A DNA stretch of 59,280 nucleotides, taken from NCBI GenBank assembly GCA_003427395.1, contig BFEA01000247.1, positions 1,461,883-1,521,162 on the forward strand, read 5' to 3'. Made by a program: the position numbers and the translations under genes. The notes beneath the pieces were generated by a model that saw only the letters and a list, made by a program, of their open reading frames with translations, was not told the DNA's origin and searched no databases. The stretch's first letter is position 1. The number at the start of each line of letters is the position of its first letter. The DNA is from Chara braunii (Eukaryota; Streptophyta; Charophyceae; Charales; Characeae). Of this stretch, positions 11,497 to 23,078 are shown piece by piece.

Positions 11497-11508
11497 TGGT
11501 ATCAGAGC
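11497..11508 (+). promoter_or_regulatory. primer binding site of element A
   Basis: TGGTATCAGAGC, one base after the 5' LTR, is the exact plant consensus complementary to the 3' end of initiator tRNA-Met. Confidence 0.85.
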
Positions 11509-12947
11509 AGATTCTACTTGCTGGCGAGAGTTGACTTTGCCACCATAACCCTAACCTAAGTGGTAGGGCTAACCACTTAAGGTTAGGGCAGGGAGTCAGG
11601 GTTAAGTGGGGCAGCATGGTGAAAGGGAAGCAGCCCCCACCTGGCAAGGTCGAGTAGAGTCGACAATAGACCTGGCCAGGTTGCTAGAGTGCATGTTTGT
11701 GGTGGCGAGACACTTGGAGAAGCTTCGTGATGCAATTTGGAAAAGGCGATAGTGAGAGGCACCTACAACTGGAATCCGGACTTCAAGGAAGACATGGAGC
11801 GACTTTAGGGCTCCCCTCCAGTTGGCGAGCTTGAGGGTGGCAGCCATGTTTGCACCTACGGACTGCAAGTTGCCACTTTGATCTTCAACATCGACGGGGG
11901 ATCCGACATTGTACTTTGGGGTAGAAGTTGACTCTCCTAGAAGATAGAACACTAGTGTAGAGGATGCTAATTGGGTCAGGAGGATTATGTGAGAGGGGGG
12001 TTGAGTTTTACTTTATCTCAAGAGCCCGACCGCTGAGGTAAGTGTCGTGTCACAAGGGTGCCCATGTGTGTGTTCATGGATTGGACTGCCTGTTGGGGTG
12101 ATTCTGGGTTCTTCTCCCATGCTCCTTGGTCTTGATCTTATATGAGATGTGTGAACTACTTACTCACCTAATGAGTGACTGGACGGAGTATCTTGTGTGC
12201 AATGCCATATCTTTCTACAGTGCTTTGCATATTTCATTTTGAACGGTTGTAGTCTGTAGTTTTTTTTGGAACTGAAATTCGTTTTTCAATACGGTAGGGG
12301 CAGAGACTAGGTCTTTGTGGAACTCTTGTTGGTTGGGACCCGGTTCTGACTCCAGTGGGACCATTTGGGACCCAGTGGGACCCGACCCAAACAAGAAGGG
12401 CCCCTCAAGCCCAAAGCAGTTGACGTCAGTTACCTTGCTCTATCTGATTGGGACTCAACGTTCATACTTTCGGACCAGGACACTCACTGTTGAGGGGATC
12501 TCAACTGAAGACGTTTCACAAATCTTATCGCATGATTCGCCGCTTGACCCTCATCTAATACACCACTCAATTCTCTTGCATTGTGATGTTACTCTTTGCT
12601 TTCATTTACCGTACGTTCACAAAACTGAGCCAGGATCGTTGGATCGAGACTCTCACATTGAATTATTTTTATTATTTTTATTTTTTTATGCCTGCTCTCC
12701 AGTCCAAATGAAATGCCACTCCGGCTAGGAGTTCTACCTCCTCTTCTGTGTCAATTTCAGTTTGTTTCTTCCATTGGGTTCGTTAAATGCCTGCTTCGAC
12801 GCGATCTCAAACGAGAGAGAGAAAAGAGAGACGTTTTTGAGTGTTGCTCTTGAGGGGGTGAGGAGAGAGAAGAGAAGTGTTCGTTCGAGAACTGTGAGGA
12901 AGTGCGGACCCCTCTTGAGAGACTTATTGACACCCTCGTCCTCCATC
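11509..12947 (+). other. untranslated leader of element A
   Basis: It lies between the primer binding site and the likely gag start at 12948. Only short frames occur, and none resembles a protein family. Confidence 0.5.
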
Positions 12948-14587
12948 ATGACGTCTGTAGCGGAATGGAAGCTGCAAATGGACTCTGCCCCTGAGCTAGA
13001 GAAAGCGCAATACCTGTTATTTTATGAGAAAGCATTGAGAGGGAAGAGGAAGAGAAGGAGAGGGAGAAGGGGGACAAAGTAAAGGCTCATGAAGTTGTAT
13101 TTTGTACCGTGCCCGACTTAATTGACACTGAGGTGGGAGAGAAGACCGTCCCACTTCTCAGGGTTTTAGTAGATGTCCGGGTTGTCGAGGATCATACCGG
13201 CCAACTCGCGAAAGTGTTTGACGAACGCAAGAAGTTGCGCGAGGATATGACCCTGATGGCGCAGCAGCACAATGACCAGCTGCAACAGTTTGCTAACATG
13301 TAGCCGACCCAGATTGTCCTTCCACCAGCTTACCCTGCTTTTAATGTCGCGTGCCAGTCTGTTCTTACCCCTCTAACTGTCTTCTTCTTCTTCTTCTTCT
13401 TCTTCTTCTTCTTCTTCTTCTTCTTCTTTGAGTGTGGTCGACAACCTATCCAGACTTAGAGCAAGTTTACACCTTGTTGTTGCCGCTGCTGCTGCAATAG
13501 CAAGCGGCAGTGCAGGGCATTCTGAAATTGTTGCAGGCCCGAATTCGGACCCAGCATTGGTTGCTCCTAGTTGCAACTTTCCCTATGTGGACAGGAAGGC
13601 GACACAAATTCCTTCTAAATATGACGGAAAGGACGACATTGAGTCTTGGATCAACTCTATGCGATCCTGCTTTGATGTGTTGGGGACACCACCAGTCACT
13701 CAGCCGTCGGTCCTAGGAACCAATGTGGAACCCGCCGTAAGAGGCTTCTTAGAAGCCCAAGCTGTACAGTTAGGCTATAAGAGAATAGATCTGAACAAAT
13801 GGTTGAAGGCTACGCCAATAGCCACAACCGAGGATCTCTTGATCAAGCAATATGCTGATCCACATGTTGCAGCTAAAGTTAGACTCGAGCTTGACAAGCT
13901 CAAGCACAGCAAGTGGACGGGCACCATGCATAGTCTGCAGCAGTACGTTAGTAAACTCTTTGCTACTCCTAATCTGGAGATGACTGCGCAGTCTTGCTTG
14001 GATGTGATTAAAGGTACGGTCCCTTCTACTGTAACACATTGCCTGGGGCTTGGACTCGTGGAATATACAGATTGGCTTTCCCTCATGCAGGACTTAGTCA
14101 AGTTGGAGGCAGAAGACCTCCCGGGTGGATCGGGTGGCAAAAGACCACCAGCCGCAAACGGTTTCTGGGCAGCAACCGTTTTGCAGTGCACAATCAACTT
14201 GAGGTTAACGAGGAGGCCTTGGCAGAGGACCCTTCTCTTGGTGACGATCAAAAGCAAGACTGCGAGGCATCTTGCTCTTCGTCAGCCCATGAGTCCGACT
14301 ATGGAAATGATGATGAATCAATGAATGCCTTTAAAAAGACTGCCTTCAAAAGTAAAGGGCCGAGGAACTCAGTGAAGACCAACACTAACACCATTCACCT
14401 CCCCAACGGAGCGAAGATTTCACCCAAACCGGAGGATCTTGCCACAAAACCATGGGTAGATCTCCGGATTAGTGAAAGCGAGTGGAAACATAGGATGAGG
14501 AAAGAGGTTTGCCTGCATTTCACCAAATCGGGGCACTCGGTCCAACAGTGCTTCAGATTGCAGCAGGGAAACCAGCAAAAGGGATAG
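12948..14587 (+). pseudogene. gag of element A (broken)
   Basis: The likely start ATG at 12948 opens MTSVAEWKLQMDSAPELEKA, a charged helical N-terminus. A stop at about 13080 and a frame change lead to a coiled-coil-like stretch to 13303. A (CTT)16 array (13381-13428) then splits the gene. Next comes the retrotransposon gag domain, roughly 13600-14110 (YDGKDDIESWINSM, then KLEAEDLPGG). After another frame change there is a C-terminal zinc knuckle near 14510-14550 that reads CLHFTKSGHSVQQC. The second Cys of CX2C has become Phe, whereas antisense element B keeps CLHCQKPGH. Gag would package the element RNA. Confidence 0.8.
13381..13428 (+). repeat. (CTT)16 microsatellite inside gag
   Basis: Sixteen uninterrupted CTT units within the gag coding region of element A. 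It would encode a single-residue run in any frame (for example poly-Ser). Confidence 0.95.
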
Positions 14588-14865
14588 AGACATTATCAGC
14601 ACACTCGACTGAAGGAGAGGCTAAACAAGTAAGTGCAGGTCTTTCGCCGGACTCTGATCCCACTCAACAACCCTCTTTTGAGACCCCATTTGATGCTGAT
14701 TCCAAAGCTGAGAAATTGCATATCCTCTACAAGGAGCCTTGGGTGGAGTCGGAAGAAATGGACTTTTATGCTCTCTTGTTGCGTTGGGCTCACATGAAGC
14801 AAGAGCGCACGCAAGGGAAAACAAAGTTGATCTTCTTCAAACTCCGCATTAATGGCTGATATATT

Positions 14866-17103
14866 CGTGCGCTGGCTGATTGTGGCGCAACCGCCAACTA
14901 CTCACCACACGACATTCGTAAGGCACACTTGGGAATGAAGCAAGTGACTTTGCAGAATCCTTTGTCGGACCCAAGTGGGCAACCAAGAGGCTATCACATC
15001 TACGCATGCAGTCAAAGGTGTGCGCACTACCTTTGATGCAGGCCACACAATCACACATGAGTTGAACTTCTATGTCCTTGATAAGTGCCTTTTCGATGCG
15101 GTTATTGGCTTGGGCTGGTTGCAGACCCAATGAGGAAGAACCACGTGGAAGGACTCACAATTCATGGTCAAAGATGCCATGGGGATTGAGCGTCCAGTCC
15201 TCTTGGACGAGCCGCACGAGTCCTAAGTGACTTTTCTCAATGCAATGAAATTCTGCAATTGTGGCGGAAGCGCAAAGTTGATGAGCAAATGTATATAGCC
15301 TTTGTTAGGCCTGCTCATGTGCCTTCTATTTTTTTTATACATAATGGTTCTCCTTTGCATGCCGTTTTACTTCTAATGCAACTACGTCTACCTCTACTAA
15401 ATCAACTTCTAGTCTAAACAATTCTGTTGTTCTATGCAGTCCGATATGCTTGCACCAGATTCAGATGATCCACCTCCGAAGATCCCATCAAAGATCCGCA
15501 GTCTTCTCAACCAATCCCCTAAAGTTTTGGCTGAACCATGCAGAGTTCCTGTGTGTCCGGTCCAACATAAGATCGAGCGGACAGAGGGCAACACTCCTCC
15601 AAAAGGTTGTGACTATCGAATGGGCTCAGGCGAATTGGAGGAGTTGTGAAGACAAATCGATGACATGCTTGAAAAGGGTTGGATCAAACCTAGCGAATCC
15701 GAATTCGGTGCACCAGTTTTGTTTGTCCCTACGAAAGGAGGCAAATTACGGATGTGTATTGATTATCGGTGACTGAACAGAATAACCAGAAAGAATGTGT
15801 ACCCTTTGCCACGCATTAATGATTTGCTTGATGTTGCAGGTGGATGCAAGGTCTTCAGCAAGATCGATCTCAAGTTTGGTTACCACCAGATTGAAGTCGA
15901 CCCTGCTGACCAGCATAAAACTGCGTTCAAAACTCGCGATGGGCTGTACGAATTTATTGTCACACCCTTCGACCTCACGAATGCGTCGGCCACCTTCCAA
16001 AGTCTCATGGACAAGGTGTCCCGCAGTCAGATCAATNGCTGTACGAATTTATTGTCACACCCTTCGACCTCACGAATGCGTCGGCCACCTTCCAAAGTCT
16101 CATGGACAAGGTGTCCCGCAGTCAGATCAATCCATTTGTTGTTTTTTATTTGGATGACGTACTAATCTTTAACAAATTAACGGAGGAACACATGAGACAC
16201 CTTCCTCAAGCATGCGCAACTCCATCTCAACTTAGAGAAATATGAGTTTGGGAAGGACAGCGTCATCTACCTTGGACATCGGTTATTCGCTGCAGGCCTA
16301 AAGCCCAAGGCAACACAAGTCGAGGTCATCCGCAAATGACCTCAACCGGCGAACGTCCGAGAGTTGCGTTCTTTTCTTGGTCACGCGTCATACTACCGTA
16401 AATTTGTACCCAAATTTTCTATCATCGCCCATCCGCTGTCCAAATTGACAAGCCAGAACGCGTCTTACACATGGGATGGGGAATGCATAGCCGCCTTCCA
16501 AGCATTGAAGGAGGCCTTGGTGAGCGTCTGGTGCTCCGCATTGTGGATCCCAAACTTACATTCGTAGTAACTACGGATGCAAGCTTGTACGGGATCGACA
16601 CAGTGCTGCAACAAAATGATGGTGACTGCTTGAGTACTACAACAAATGCATGCCCAGTCACAAGGTAGCTGCCTCCACCTACATGCAAGAACTCTATGCG
16701 TTGAGAGAGGCACTAGATCATTGAAAACACAACCTCTTGGGTCGTCATTCAAAGTGTTCTCAGACCACGAGACTTTGAAATGGATCCAGACACAAATAAA
16801 TCCATCAACTACATTGACCCACTGGCTGCATGAGATTAATGTGTATGATTTGAACTTAAACACACGAAAGGTTGTTATAATCGCGTTGTGGATGCTTTGT
16901 ATCGCCACCCTGAGTACATGACTTGCCTTGTGGGCTCCTACGATCTCTGTAAGAAATTGAAGGAGGAACTAGTTGAGCACACTGCCAAGGACCCGGAACT
17001 CAATCCCATCCTTGAACAAATCCAAGCTGACCCTAGCAGTCAACCTGATTTCCACAAAGTGTGATGGCTTGCTCTTCCGACGTTACGGAAAGTACGACCG
17101 ACT
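14866..17103 (+). pseudogene. element A pol: protease, reverse transcriptase, RNase H (broken)
   Basis: The protease active-site region reads LADCGATANY near 14873; the DCG triad replaces the usual D[ST]G. The RT begins near 15700 ([29 protein letters not shown]) and includes YLDD at about 16147-16158. RNase H follows near 16560 (VVTTDASLYGI) with later parts scattered over several frames to about 16920. In-frame stops occur at 15132, 15648, 15773 and 16338, among others. Several sit where Arg (CGA to TGA) or Trp (TGG to TGA) is expected. A 94-base duplicated assembly overlap at 15943-16131 lies in the RT. Confidence 0.85.
15943..16131. other. assembly join: exact 94-base duplication around a single N
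   Basis: Bases 15943-16036 are repeated exactly at 16038-16131 with N at 16037. Collapsing one copy restores a continuous RT sequence up to YLDD. This is almost certainly an unmerged overlap, not biology. Confidence 0.88.
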
Positions 17104-18292
17104 GTGTGTACCCAACCATGGCCTATCCATACTCACTTCTTGGACTTGGCTCATCGTCGGAGTGGACACTTCGGTTTTGAGAAGACATACGGAAGCCTAT
17201 TGCAAAAGTTTGTATGGCCTGGGATGAAAGGAATGGCACGAAAGTTTGTGGCCGAGTGTCAAGTTTGTCAACGCATCAAACCGTCTCGGCAGAAGCCCTA
17301 TGGGCTGCTGCATCGTCTTCGTATCTGTGATGGCCCGGGTGAGTCTGTTTCCATTGACTTCACGAACATGGGAAAGAAGAGTAGGAACGGATATTGGCAA
17401 GTAATAGTGATAGTTGACACGCTTTTCAAAATTTTTGAATATGATTTCATTGCCACCTCACGCCCCAACTGACCTTGTGATCGAGGAGTTTAACAAGAGG
17501 TACATTCTGCAGTATGGTCCCCCGAAGACTCTTGTGAGTGACCGGGACACTGGGTTCATAAGTGCAGATTGGAAGGATTTCACCTCTCAGATCTATGACA
17601 TCAAACTCAAGATGACGTCTGGTCGACATCCCGAAGCCAATGGATTGTCGAGGAGATCAACCAGACTGTGATCCAATTTCTCCGAGCTCTAATTGTGCCT
17701 GATCAGAACTCTTGGGATGAGTAATTGTTGATTGTGCAGGGGTTGTACAACAACTCTATACACTCCTCCACCGGGATGACACCTAATCGGGTGCACCTCG
17801 GGTGGCAAATTTGCAATCCCCTACCCTATCTGTTTCCTGACCCGACACCTGGCCAGCCAAGCTACAACGCTAAGTTTGATCCCTTGCTGGAAGTCGTTGT
17901 TGCAGCTATGGAAAGGCGACGCTGTGCCATGATTAAGCATAACAAGAAGCCCCAGCCTGCACCTTTCACAGTGGGAAGCTACGTCTGGGTCAAAATGTCA
18001 GAGTTTTCTGAAGGAGAAGGTGTATCACGAAAGCTTCTTCCTCAATATTACGGTCCGTGGAAGGTGCTGAACCAGGTAGGGGATGATTCATTCGGTCCTT
18101 ATACGATCGACGTGCCTGCTCATCTGCGCATGTACCCAGTCTTTCACGCATCGAAGTTGTTTCTGTATGTATCACCTGAAACTTTCTGTATCGAGAATCG
18201 ATGATCCCTCGTGCAATCAATGGCGGTCACGAGATTGATAGAATTGTCGAGCACAGTGGAAAAGGGAAAAACAGACAATACAAAGTCCATTT

Positions 18293-18296
<4 letters not shown>
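17104..18296 (+). pseudogene. element A integrase and chromodomain start (broken)
   Basis: The zinc finger has H in SGHFGFEK and CQVCQ near 17254-17271. The core has SIDFTNM near 17350 and VSDRD near 17534. The third catalytic residue lies in GRHPEANG...EEINQ near 17630-17655, with a one-base frameshift just before it. A stop follows at 17722. The C-terminal region runs through SYVWVKMSEFSEGEG, YYGPWKVLNQ and VFHASKLF to a short chromodomain opening HEIDRIVEHSGKGKNRQYKV. That opening is cut by a TTA array at 18297. Chromodomains target chromovirus integration to modified chromatin. Confidence 0.82.

Positions 18297-18323
<27 letters not shown>
18297..18323 (+). repeat. (TTA)9 microsatellite interrupting the chromodomain
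   Basis: Nine TTA units directly after the chromodomain start, where the family's tryptophan-containing second half should follow. Confidence 0.9.
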
Positions 18324-19068
18324 ACAGGTCCTTATGGGCCCGGCTCCATTTCCATTCTGGGGAGCATCAATCCGGTTCCTATTCCACCGACAAGTCAGAA
18401 TAAAACATTACATCATGAAACCCACTCACGCTTCCTTCCGTCCGGCCGAAGGATCCCTGACCAGCATTGATTACTCCAACAACATGGAGGATTGGCTATC
18501 AGCTTGCCTTAGTTTCTCCTCTCCTCTCAGGTCTACTGTATGACCTGTCAGATAAATGATAAAAAGCAAGAAAGGTAAAAAAAGCCACTGAAGATGCAAA
18601 ATCGGATTACGCCCTCCAACATTATGTGACCTGTGATGAAGCTAGTCCTTCTGCTGGCTGGGAACTCTGCCTTCTCCTCCCTGCTTCCGAGTTGTGCCAG
18701 TCTTTTTTTTTTTTTTCTTCATTGCCACATGACCTTTTTAGAATCTCTACCATTCTGATCTCCGCTGACCTTGACTTTGTGTAAGCCCCAACCCCTCTGT
18801 ATCACCCATTAGATGATTTTTACTGGATTTCTAAGAAAGACTTGCTGCAGAGTGCCCCTCGAGTTGTCAAAGCATATGAATGACTGATTGTCTCCAAACA
18901 GCAACCTAAATTCATCGCTACCCTCAAACAGCAACCTAAATTCATCGCTACCCTCACTCCTACGGAACATACCCAATCTCTCTTTGCCATTTTCGCTTAT
19001 GATGCGTTATGCAGGGGCTCTGAGTGAGTTACTCGCTCGAAGGGACCGCGCTCTTGAGGCGTGGGTAG
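18324..19068 (+). other. element A 3' internal region
   Basis: There is no recognised protein between the chromodomain remnant and the 3' LTR. It contains a perfect 30-base tandem duplication (about 18896-18955). The last bases before the 3' LTR (gaggcgtgggtag, 19056-19068) are purine-rich and could be the polypurine tract, which is weak evidence. Confidence 0.4.
18896..18955 (+). repeat. perfect 30-base tandem duplication
   Basis: Two adjacent identical 30-base units containing CAACCTAAATTCATCG. Confidence 0.9.
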
Positions 19069-19262
19069 TGTAATGACCCGCCATAACACAGACTGAGCAC
19101 ACTGCTGATTTCTGAGTTCTGCCGATGGAATGGATGCCTTGCTGAGATTCCCGAATTCTGCTGAGTTTCTAAGCCTGTGCGTGTGTGCGTGCTTGGTGAC
19201 CTGCGTGCCTGTCTGAGTGCTTGTCGGCATGAGTGTGTGTGCGTGGCATACTGCGTAGCCAC

Positions 19263-19282
19263 ACGGGCCCTGCAGGGCCCGT
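19263..19282. repeat. 20-base perfect palindrome centred on CTGCAG
   Basis: The sequence reads the same on both strands over 20 bases. A second palindrome with the same core lies near 19358-19373. Both are in the block present only in the 3' LTR. Confidence 0.85.
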
Positions 19283-19950
19283 CCCGGACTTTCAGCCTAA
19301 AAGCCTAAAAGTTAGGGCTTACAGGCCCCGGTCGTTTCAGCGTGGAAGCTGAAATACGAGGGCCTGCAGGCCCTATTCCGTTTCAGCCTATTTCTGGGCC
19401 TTTCAGAGTTTTTCCAGCCTGAAACGGAGGGCCTTTTTCAGGCCCTCATTGTTTCGACCACCCCTAAGACTCAGGCACGAATGCAGGGTTTTGGAACAGG
19501 CCAGAAATAGCCTGTTCCTCACGAGCTTGAGCAGGAGCTGCAGCTGCAGCCCCTGCCTTCCTTCGGCATTGGCAAGAGCAGCCTCCTGGACTGCTCGCAC
19601 GAGTCAGGAGGCACACCCGGTAGTACATAGGAAGTTCCCATGCACTTCACGGGTAGGTAGTTGTCAGTAGGCACGGGTAGTCTTCAGGATTCGGCCGCAG
19701 CACTCAGGAGGAGCGCTGCAGTAGTCTTCAGCGCTAGGCAGTAGCCGTCAGCGTTAGTGGTAGTCTTCGGCGCTGGGCGCCCATAGCCATAGAGTAGTCT
19801 TCAGCGCTGGGCGCTGGTAGGTGGTAGATCGTAGAGTTGGGAGAGATACTGGCGGAGGCCAGTGGTACTTACCTGTGGCGCCAGCGCTCCAGCTCCATCT
19901 GCGAGGTACCTGCATCAAGGCACCAACTTCACAGGTTAGTACTGGACACA

Positions 19951-20110
19951 NNNNNNNNNNNNNNNNNNNNNNNNNNNNNNNNNNNNNNNNNNNNNNNNNN
20001 NNNNNNNNNNNNNNNNNNNNNNNNNNNNNNNNNNNNNNNNNNNNNNNNNNNNNNNNNNNNNNNNNNNNNNNNNNNNNNNNNNNNNNNNNNNNNNNNNNNN
20101 NNNNNNNNNN
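19951..20110. other. assembly gap (160 N)
   Basis: Undetermined bases inside the 3' LTR of element A. A GA dinucleotide run follows immediately, which suggests the gap reflects an unresolved microsatellite. Confidence 0.95.
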
Positions 20111-21929
20111 GAGAGAGAGAGAGAGTTCTTCTTCTTCCTCTTCTAAGTCCACCATCTCTTCTCACCCTCTCGCCACCTGACTTCTCAGACTACGACAGAG
20201 AGAGACAGAGTTGTGACTTGAGACTTGACGACATTGGATCCGGACTTGACATTTGGGATTCAGACATTTCGACGTGGGACTATTTGGGCCTATGCCGAAG
20301 ACTTGGTGTTGACGACATTCCCATCTTTCCCCTCCTCTTCGTCTAACCCCTTCTTCTTCGTCTGTGTATGGTAGGGGCTGGTGCAGTCTTCCTGTGTGAA
20401 GCGCCAGACCCCATTCACACCATGTAATGATGATGATGATGTATGTTCAGGGCTGCATTGCAATATTGATTGTTCGGATCACTGGTATCTAAGTCTTCCG
20501 CTGTGTTATCTTGTACTTTGTATTGAGAGGTCGGTTCTTGTTCTGGTCTGCACGCTACAGTATGCAACAGTGTGTGACCCACAAGGGTACTTGCTTGTTT
20601 GGAAGGCCTGTAGGGCTGGTACTTACCTGTGGCCGTGACATTGAGGGTTGCAGTAGGGAAAACACTCAAGTGGCGGAGCAAGAGGCCCGCGGCACTTAGA
20701 GCAGGGGAAAAACACTCAAGTAGCAGGTAGGCCGGTACCGGGAAAAACACTCAAGTAGCAGGTAGGCCGGTACCGCACCAAGTAGAAGTAGATGTGCCGG
20801 GTACTCGATGCCGAGCAGAAGAAGACAAGTTGGCATTTTTAGAGGCCCAGTCGCGGTAGGCTAGGTCTAGGCGGGTACCAGTCCGTCCAGTCTGAGTCTA
20901 GGGCCTGTACGGGCAATATCAGAGTCTGCAATGATGTTTTTCTCTGAAAGGGAGGAGGTACCGGTTGCTTGGGAGGCCGAGTGGCCTGGACGTCACTGCC
21001 CAGGAGGCAAGTAGGACGCAATATCTCGAGGCTGAGCGAAGAGCCCAGCCTCATTCTTCGGCGTGCAAGTTTGGCGACACACTGGCTGGAGGAGCCCTGG
21101 GTACTACAACGCTGCTGAGAGGAAGAAGACCGGGAGCTCCCACCTCGGCTATGGTGGAGGAGGGAGAAGAGGACCGAGGAGGAGAGTGGCGAGGTACCTA
21201 CCTGGCTATGGTGGACACCATCTTCATCACGTTGATAGGCGCTGCATCTGGAAGGCCCCAGTTGGGGTAGAGCTGCACCAAGGAAGCTCGGGGCAGAGTC
21301 AGGCATGGCGGCTTAATGAGCAGCGGCATAGCTGCTTTGTGTTTTCCTTTGCACAGGAGGGCAGCGACATAGCTGCTTTGGGTTGTCCTTCAGACAGGAG
21401 GGTAAATCCCTCAGTAGTCCGCCATAGCCTCGGCCTACATGAAGAGGAAGAGGAAGTATGAGCATGGCTATGGTGGACCTCAAGTTGTGCCTGCAGTAAA
21501 AGAGGGATTCGGGCATTGATTCTGGTTCAGTCATTCAACGTTATTATTGTTATTTCTTGTTTGAATAAGAGGGGAGGAGATAAGGAGGAGGAGAGTGGTT
21601 GGCAAAGAAGAAGAGCATTATCATTGGTCTATGCTGGAGTACATCATCTTCTTCTTCTTTGTTTCTTCTTCTTCTTTTTCTTTCCCTCTCTCTCCTCTCA
21701 AGCTCATTCATTTCTTTTTGCAATTGGACGGCATTGTTCTTTCTGATGAATGTGCACTTCGAAATTGACCAGGATCGTAACATGTTTTGGTAACACTGCT
21801 GGCAATTATGCTCGGGGAAAGAAGGCAGCAGTGATCTGGCACTCCAACCTGTGAAAGAGGGGCTAGGCAGACCGGCTTGTGCGTATACAACCGATGAACT
21901 CACAGAGCTGGGTTGCCTTGAACTGCACT

Positions 21930-22360
21930 GGCATTTGCAGAGTTTTGTGTACAAGTTGGCGCAAAGGTGGATCCATGGGGCATTTTAATAACCTGAGGCT
22001 GAGGGCATTACTGACAATTGTCAGAAGAGGCCATATCTGTGCCGTGGACATTTACTTTCCTTGTCATCGCTCTTGGGAAGACAGCTCTTTGACGCTTCCT
22101 CTCTCTTCTCTTGTCCCCCTCCGCAAAAGAAATATGAATTAAGCCAATGCAAAGATACAAAAAACATAAATAATTGCCAAGTTCTGCATACAATCTGGCT
22201 CACAGCGGGATCTATGGGTCGTTTGAAGAACCTGACGGTCACTACAAACAATTCCCAGGCCCTGCACTGTCCTTTGCCCTGTTAGAAGAGGCCATGCTAA
22301 GTCTGTCCCTTGGACATCTTTCCTTGGAAAAGATAGCTCCCTGACGCCAACTCTTTTGTC
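21930..22360. repeat. diverged tandem duplication, period about 240 bases
   Basis: Two segments, about 21940-22090 and 22180-22340, share spaced matches: ttctgcataca versus ttttgtgtaca, ggatcYATGGG, aacctga, cagaagaggcca versus tagaagaggcca, and ccttggaca versus ccgtggaca. Neither has an open coding frame I recognise. It lies in the presumed intron just upstream of the first MSH1 exon. Confidence 0.5.
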
Positions 22361-22417
22361 GCTTGTCCCCTGCCTCTCTGCCTCTTCCACCCTTTTATCC
22401 TCCTCTATGTCTCTTCC

Positions 22418-22420
<3 letters not shown>

Positions 22421-22470
<50 letters not shown>

Positions 22471-22471
22471 N

Positions 22472-22557
<86 letters not shown>
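22421..22557 (+). repeat. (CT)n microsatellite upstream of an MSH1 splice acceptor
   Basis: About 137 bases of nearly pure CT dinucleotides with one N at 22471. It ends 48 bases before the inferred acceptor at 22605/22606, so it may act as an extreme polypyrimidine tract. Confidence 0.9.
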
Positions 22558-22562
<5 letters not shown>

Positions 22563-22605
22563 CTCGATCACATCCGTTCGTGGCCTGTTGGAAAAAAATG
22601 TGCAG

Positions 22606-23078
22606 GCTGCAGACTGCCGTAGGATTGCTGAAACAATTGCTCATGTCCTGTCCTTAGAAGACGATGAAGATCAGCAGGTCTCCAGGAGTGACCTTGTGCC
22701 CGCGGGTTTTTACCAGGAGGAGGAGAGATGGAGGGGAAAGATAAGGCGGCGGCGGCTGGAAGAGGTTTATGCAAAGGTGGACACTTCTGCAGCTGAGTTT
22801 GAGGCCGCACTGAAATCAGACTTTGAACCTGTAGTCGACTGTGCAAGGGCCATGGCAATTGCGGGTAAAACCCCTTGCAAGACTAAAGCAGAAATTCTCT
22901 ACAACCGAGAGAATCGATCAGTATGGCTGAGAGCAAAGTTTGTCAAGTCTCTCGCAAATGTTGGAGCTGATTCTCCTGTCACCCAATGCATCACAAATCT
23001 TCAAGATGCATATGATCGAAATGGAAAGAAGATGGTGGACTTCTACACAACAGTCAATGTGGAAAAAGCCCTAGAAAG
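22606..23078 (+). CDS. MSH1: MSH1 exon (segment preceding the ATPase domain)
   Basis: MSH1 is the plant MutS homologue that works in mitochondria and plastids, suppressing recombination between short repeats and keeping organellar DNA stable. This exon encodes 157 codons plus two bases. It follows the plant protein almost without gaps: VPAGFYQEEERWRGKIRRRR corresponds to the plant PxxFFEDxESSWKGRVKRIH segment. It continues with LEEVYAKVD, DFEPVV, KAEILYNRENRSVW (plant KGEIxYAREHExVW), RNGKKM and FYTTVNVEKALE (plant WFTTxKVExAL). The acceptor chosen is tgtgcag|gct at 22605/22606; ctgcag at 22612 is an alternative. The donor is aag|gtgaga at 23078/23079, leaving phase 2. No upstream MSH1 exon is recognised in the window. 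Confidence 0.82.

Larger units (their letters stand above)
10146..21782 (+). mobile_element. Ty3/gypsy LTR retrotransposon (element A), sense, degenerate
   Basis: It is a full-length element with a 5' LTR (10146-11495), primer binding site (11497-11508), gag, protease, RT, RNase H, integrase and a chromodomain start in the Ty3/gypsy order, then a 3' LTR (19069-21782). Both LTRs start TGTAATGACCCGCC and end ATCGTA(G/A)CA. A 4-base flank TGTT on both sides (10142-10145 and 21783-21786) is a candidate target duplication. The coding region has many stops and frameshifts, two trinucleotide arrays, and a duplicated assembly overlap at 16037. The element is dead. Confidence 0.88.
19069..21782 (+). 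repeat. 3' LTR of element A (2714 bases including a gap)
   Basis: It shares both ends and about 1.1 kb of 3' sequence with the 5' LTR, but carries an extra block at about 19241-20570 and a 35-base tandem duplication (about 20706-20775) that is single in the 5' LTR. The extra block contains palindromes (for example 19263-19282), a run of 160 N (19951-20110) and a GA stretch after it. Confidence 0.82.

Noticed and set aside
21930-22130. A further upstream MSH1 exon
   Set aside because: A weak resemblance (VDPW) to the plant segment before the exon, but the frame has stops and no convincing alignment.
22363-22605. Extension of the MSH1 exon to the left through the CT tract (poly-Ser/Leu)
   Set aside because: The frame is open only because CT repeats contain no stops; plant homology begins after the acceptor at 22606.
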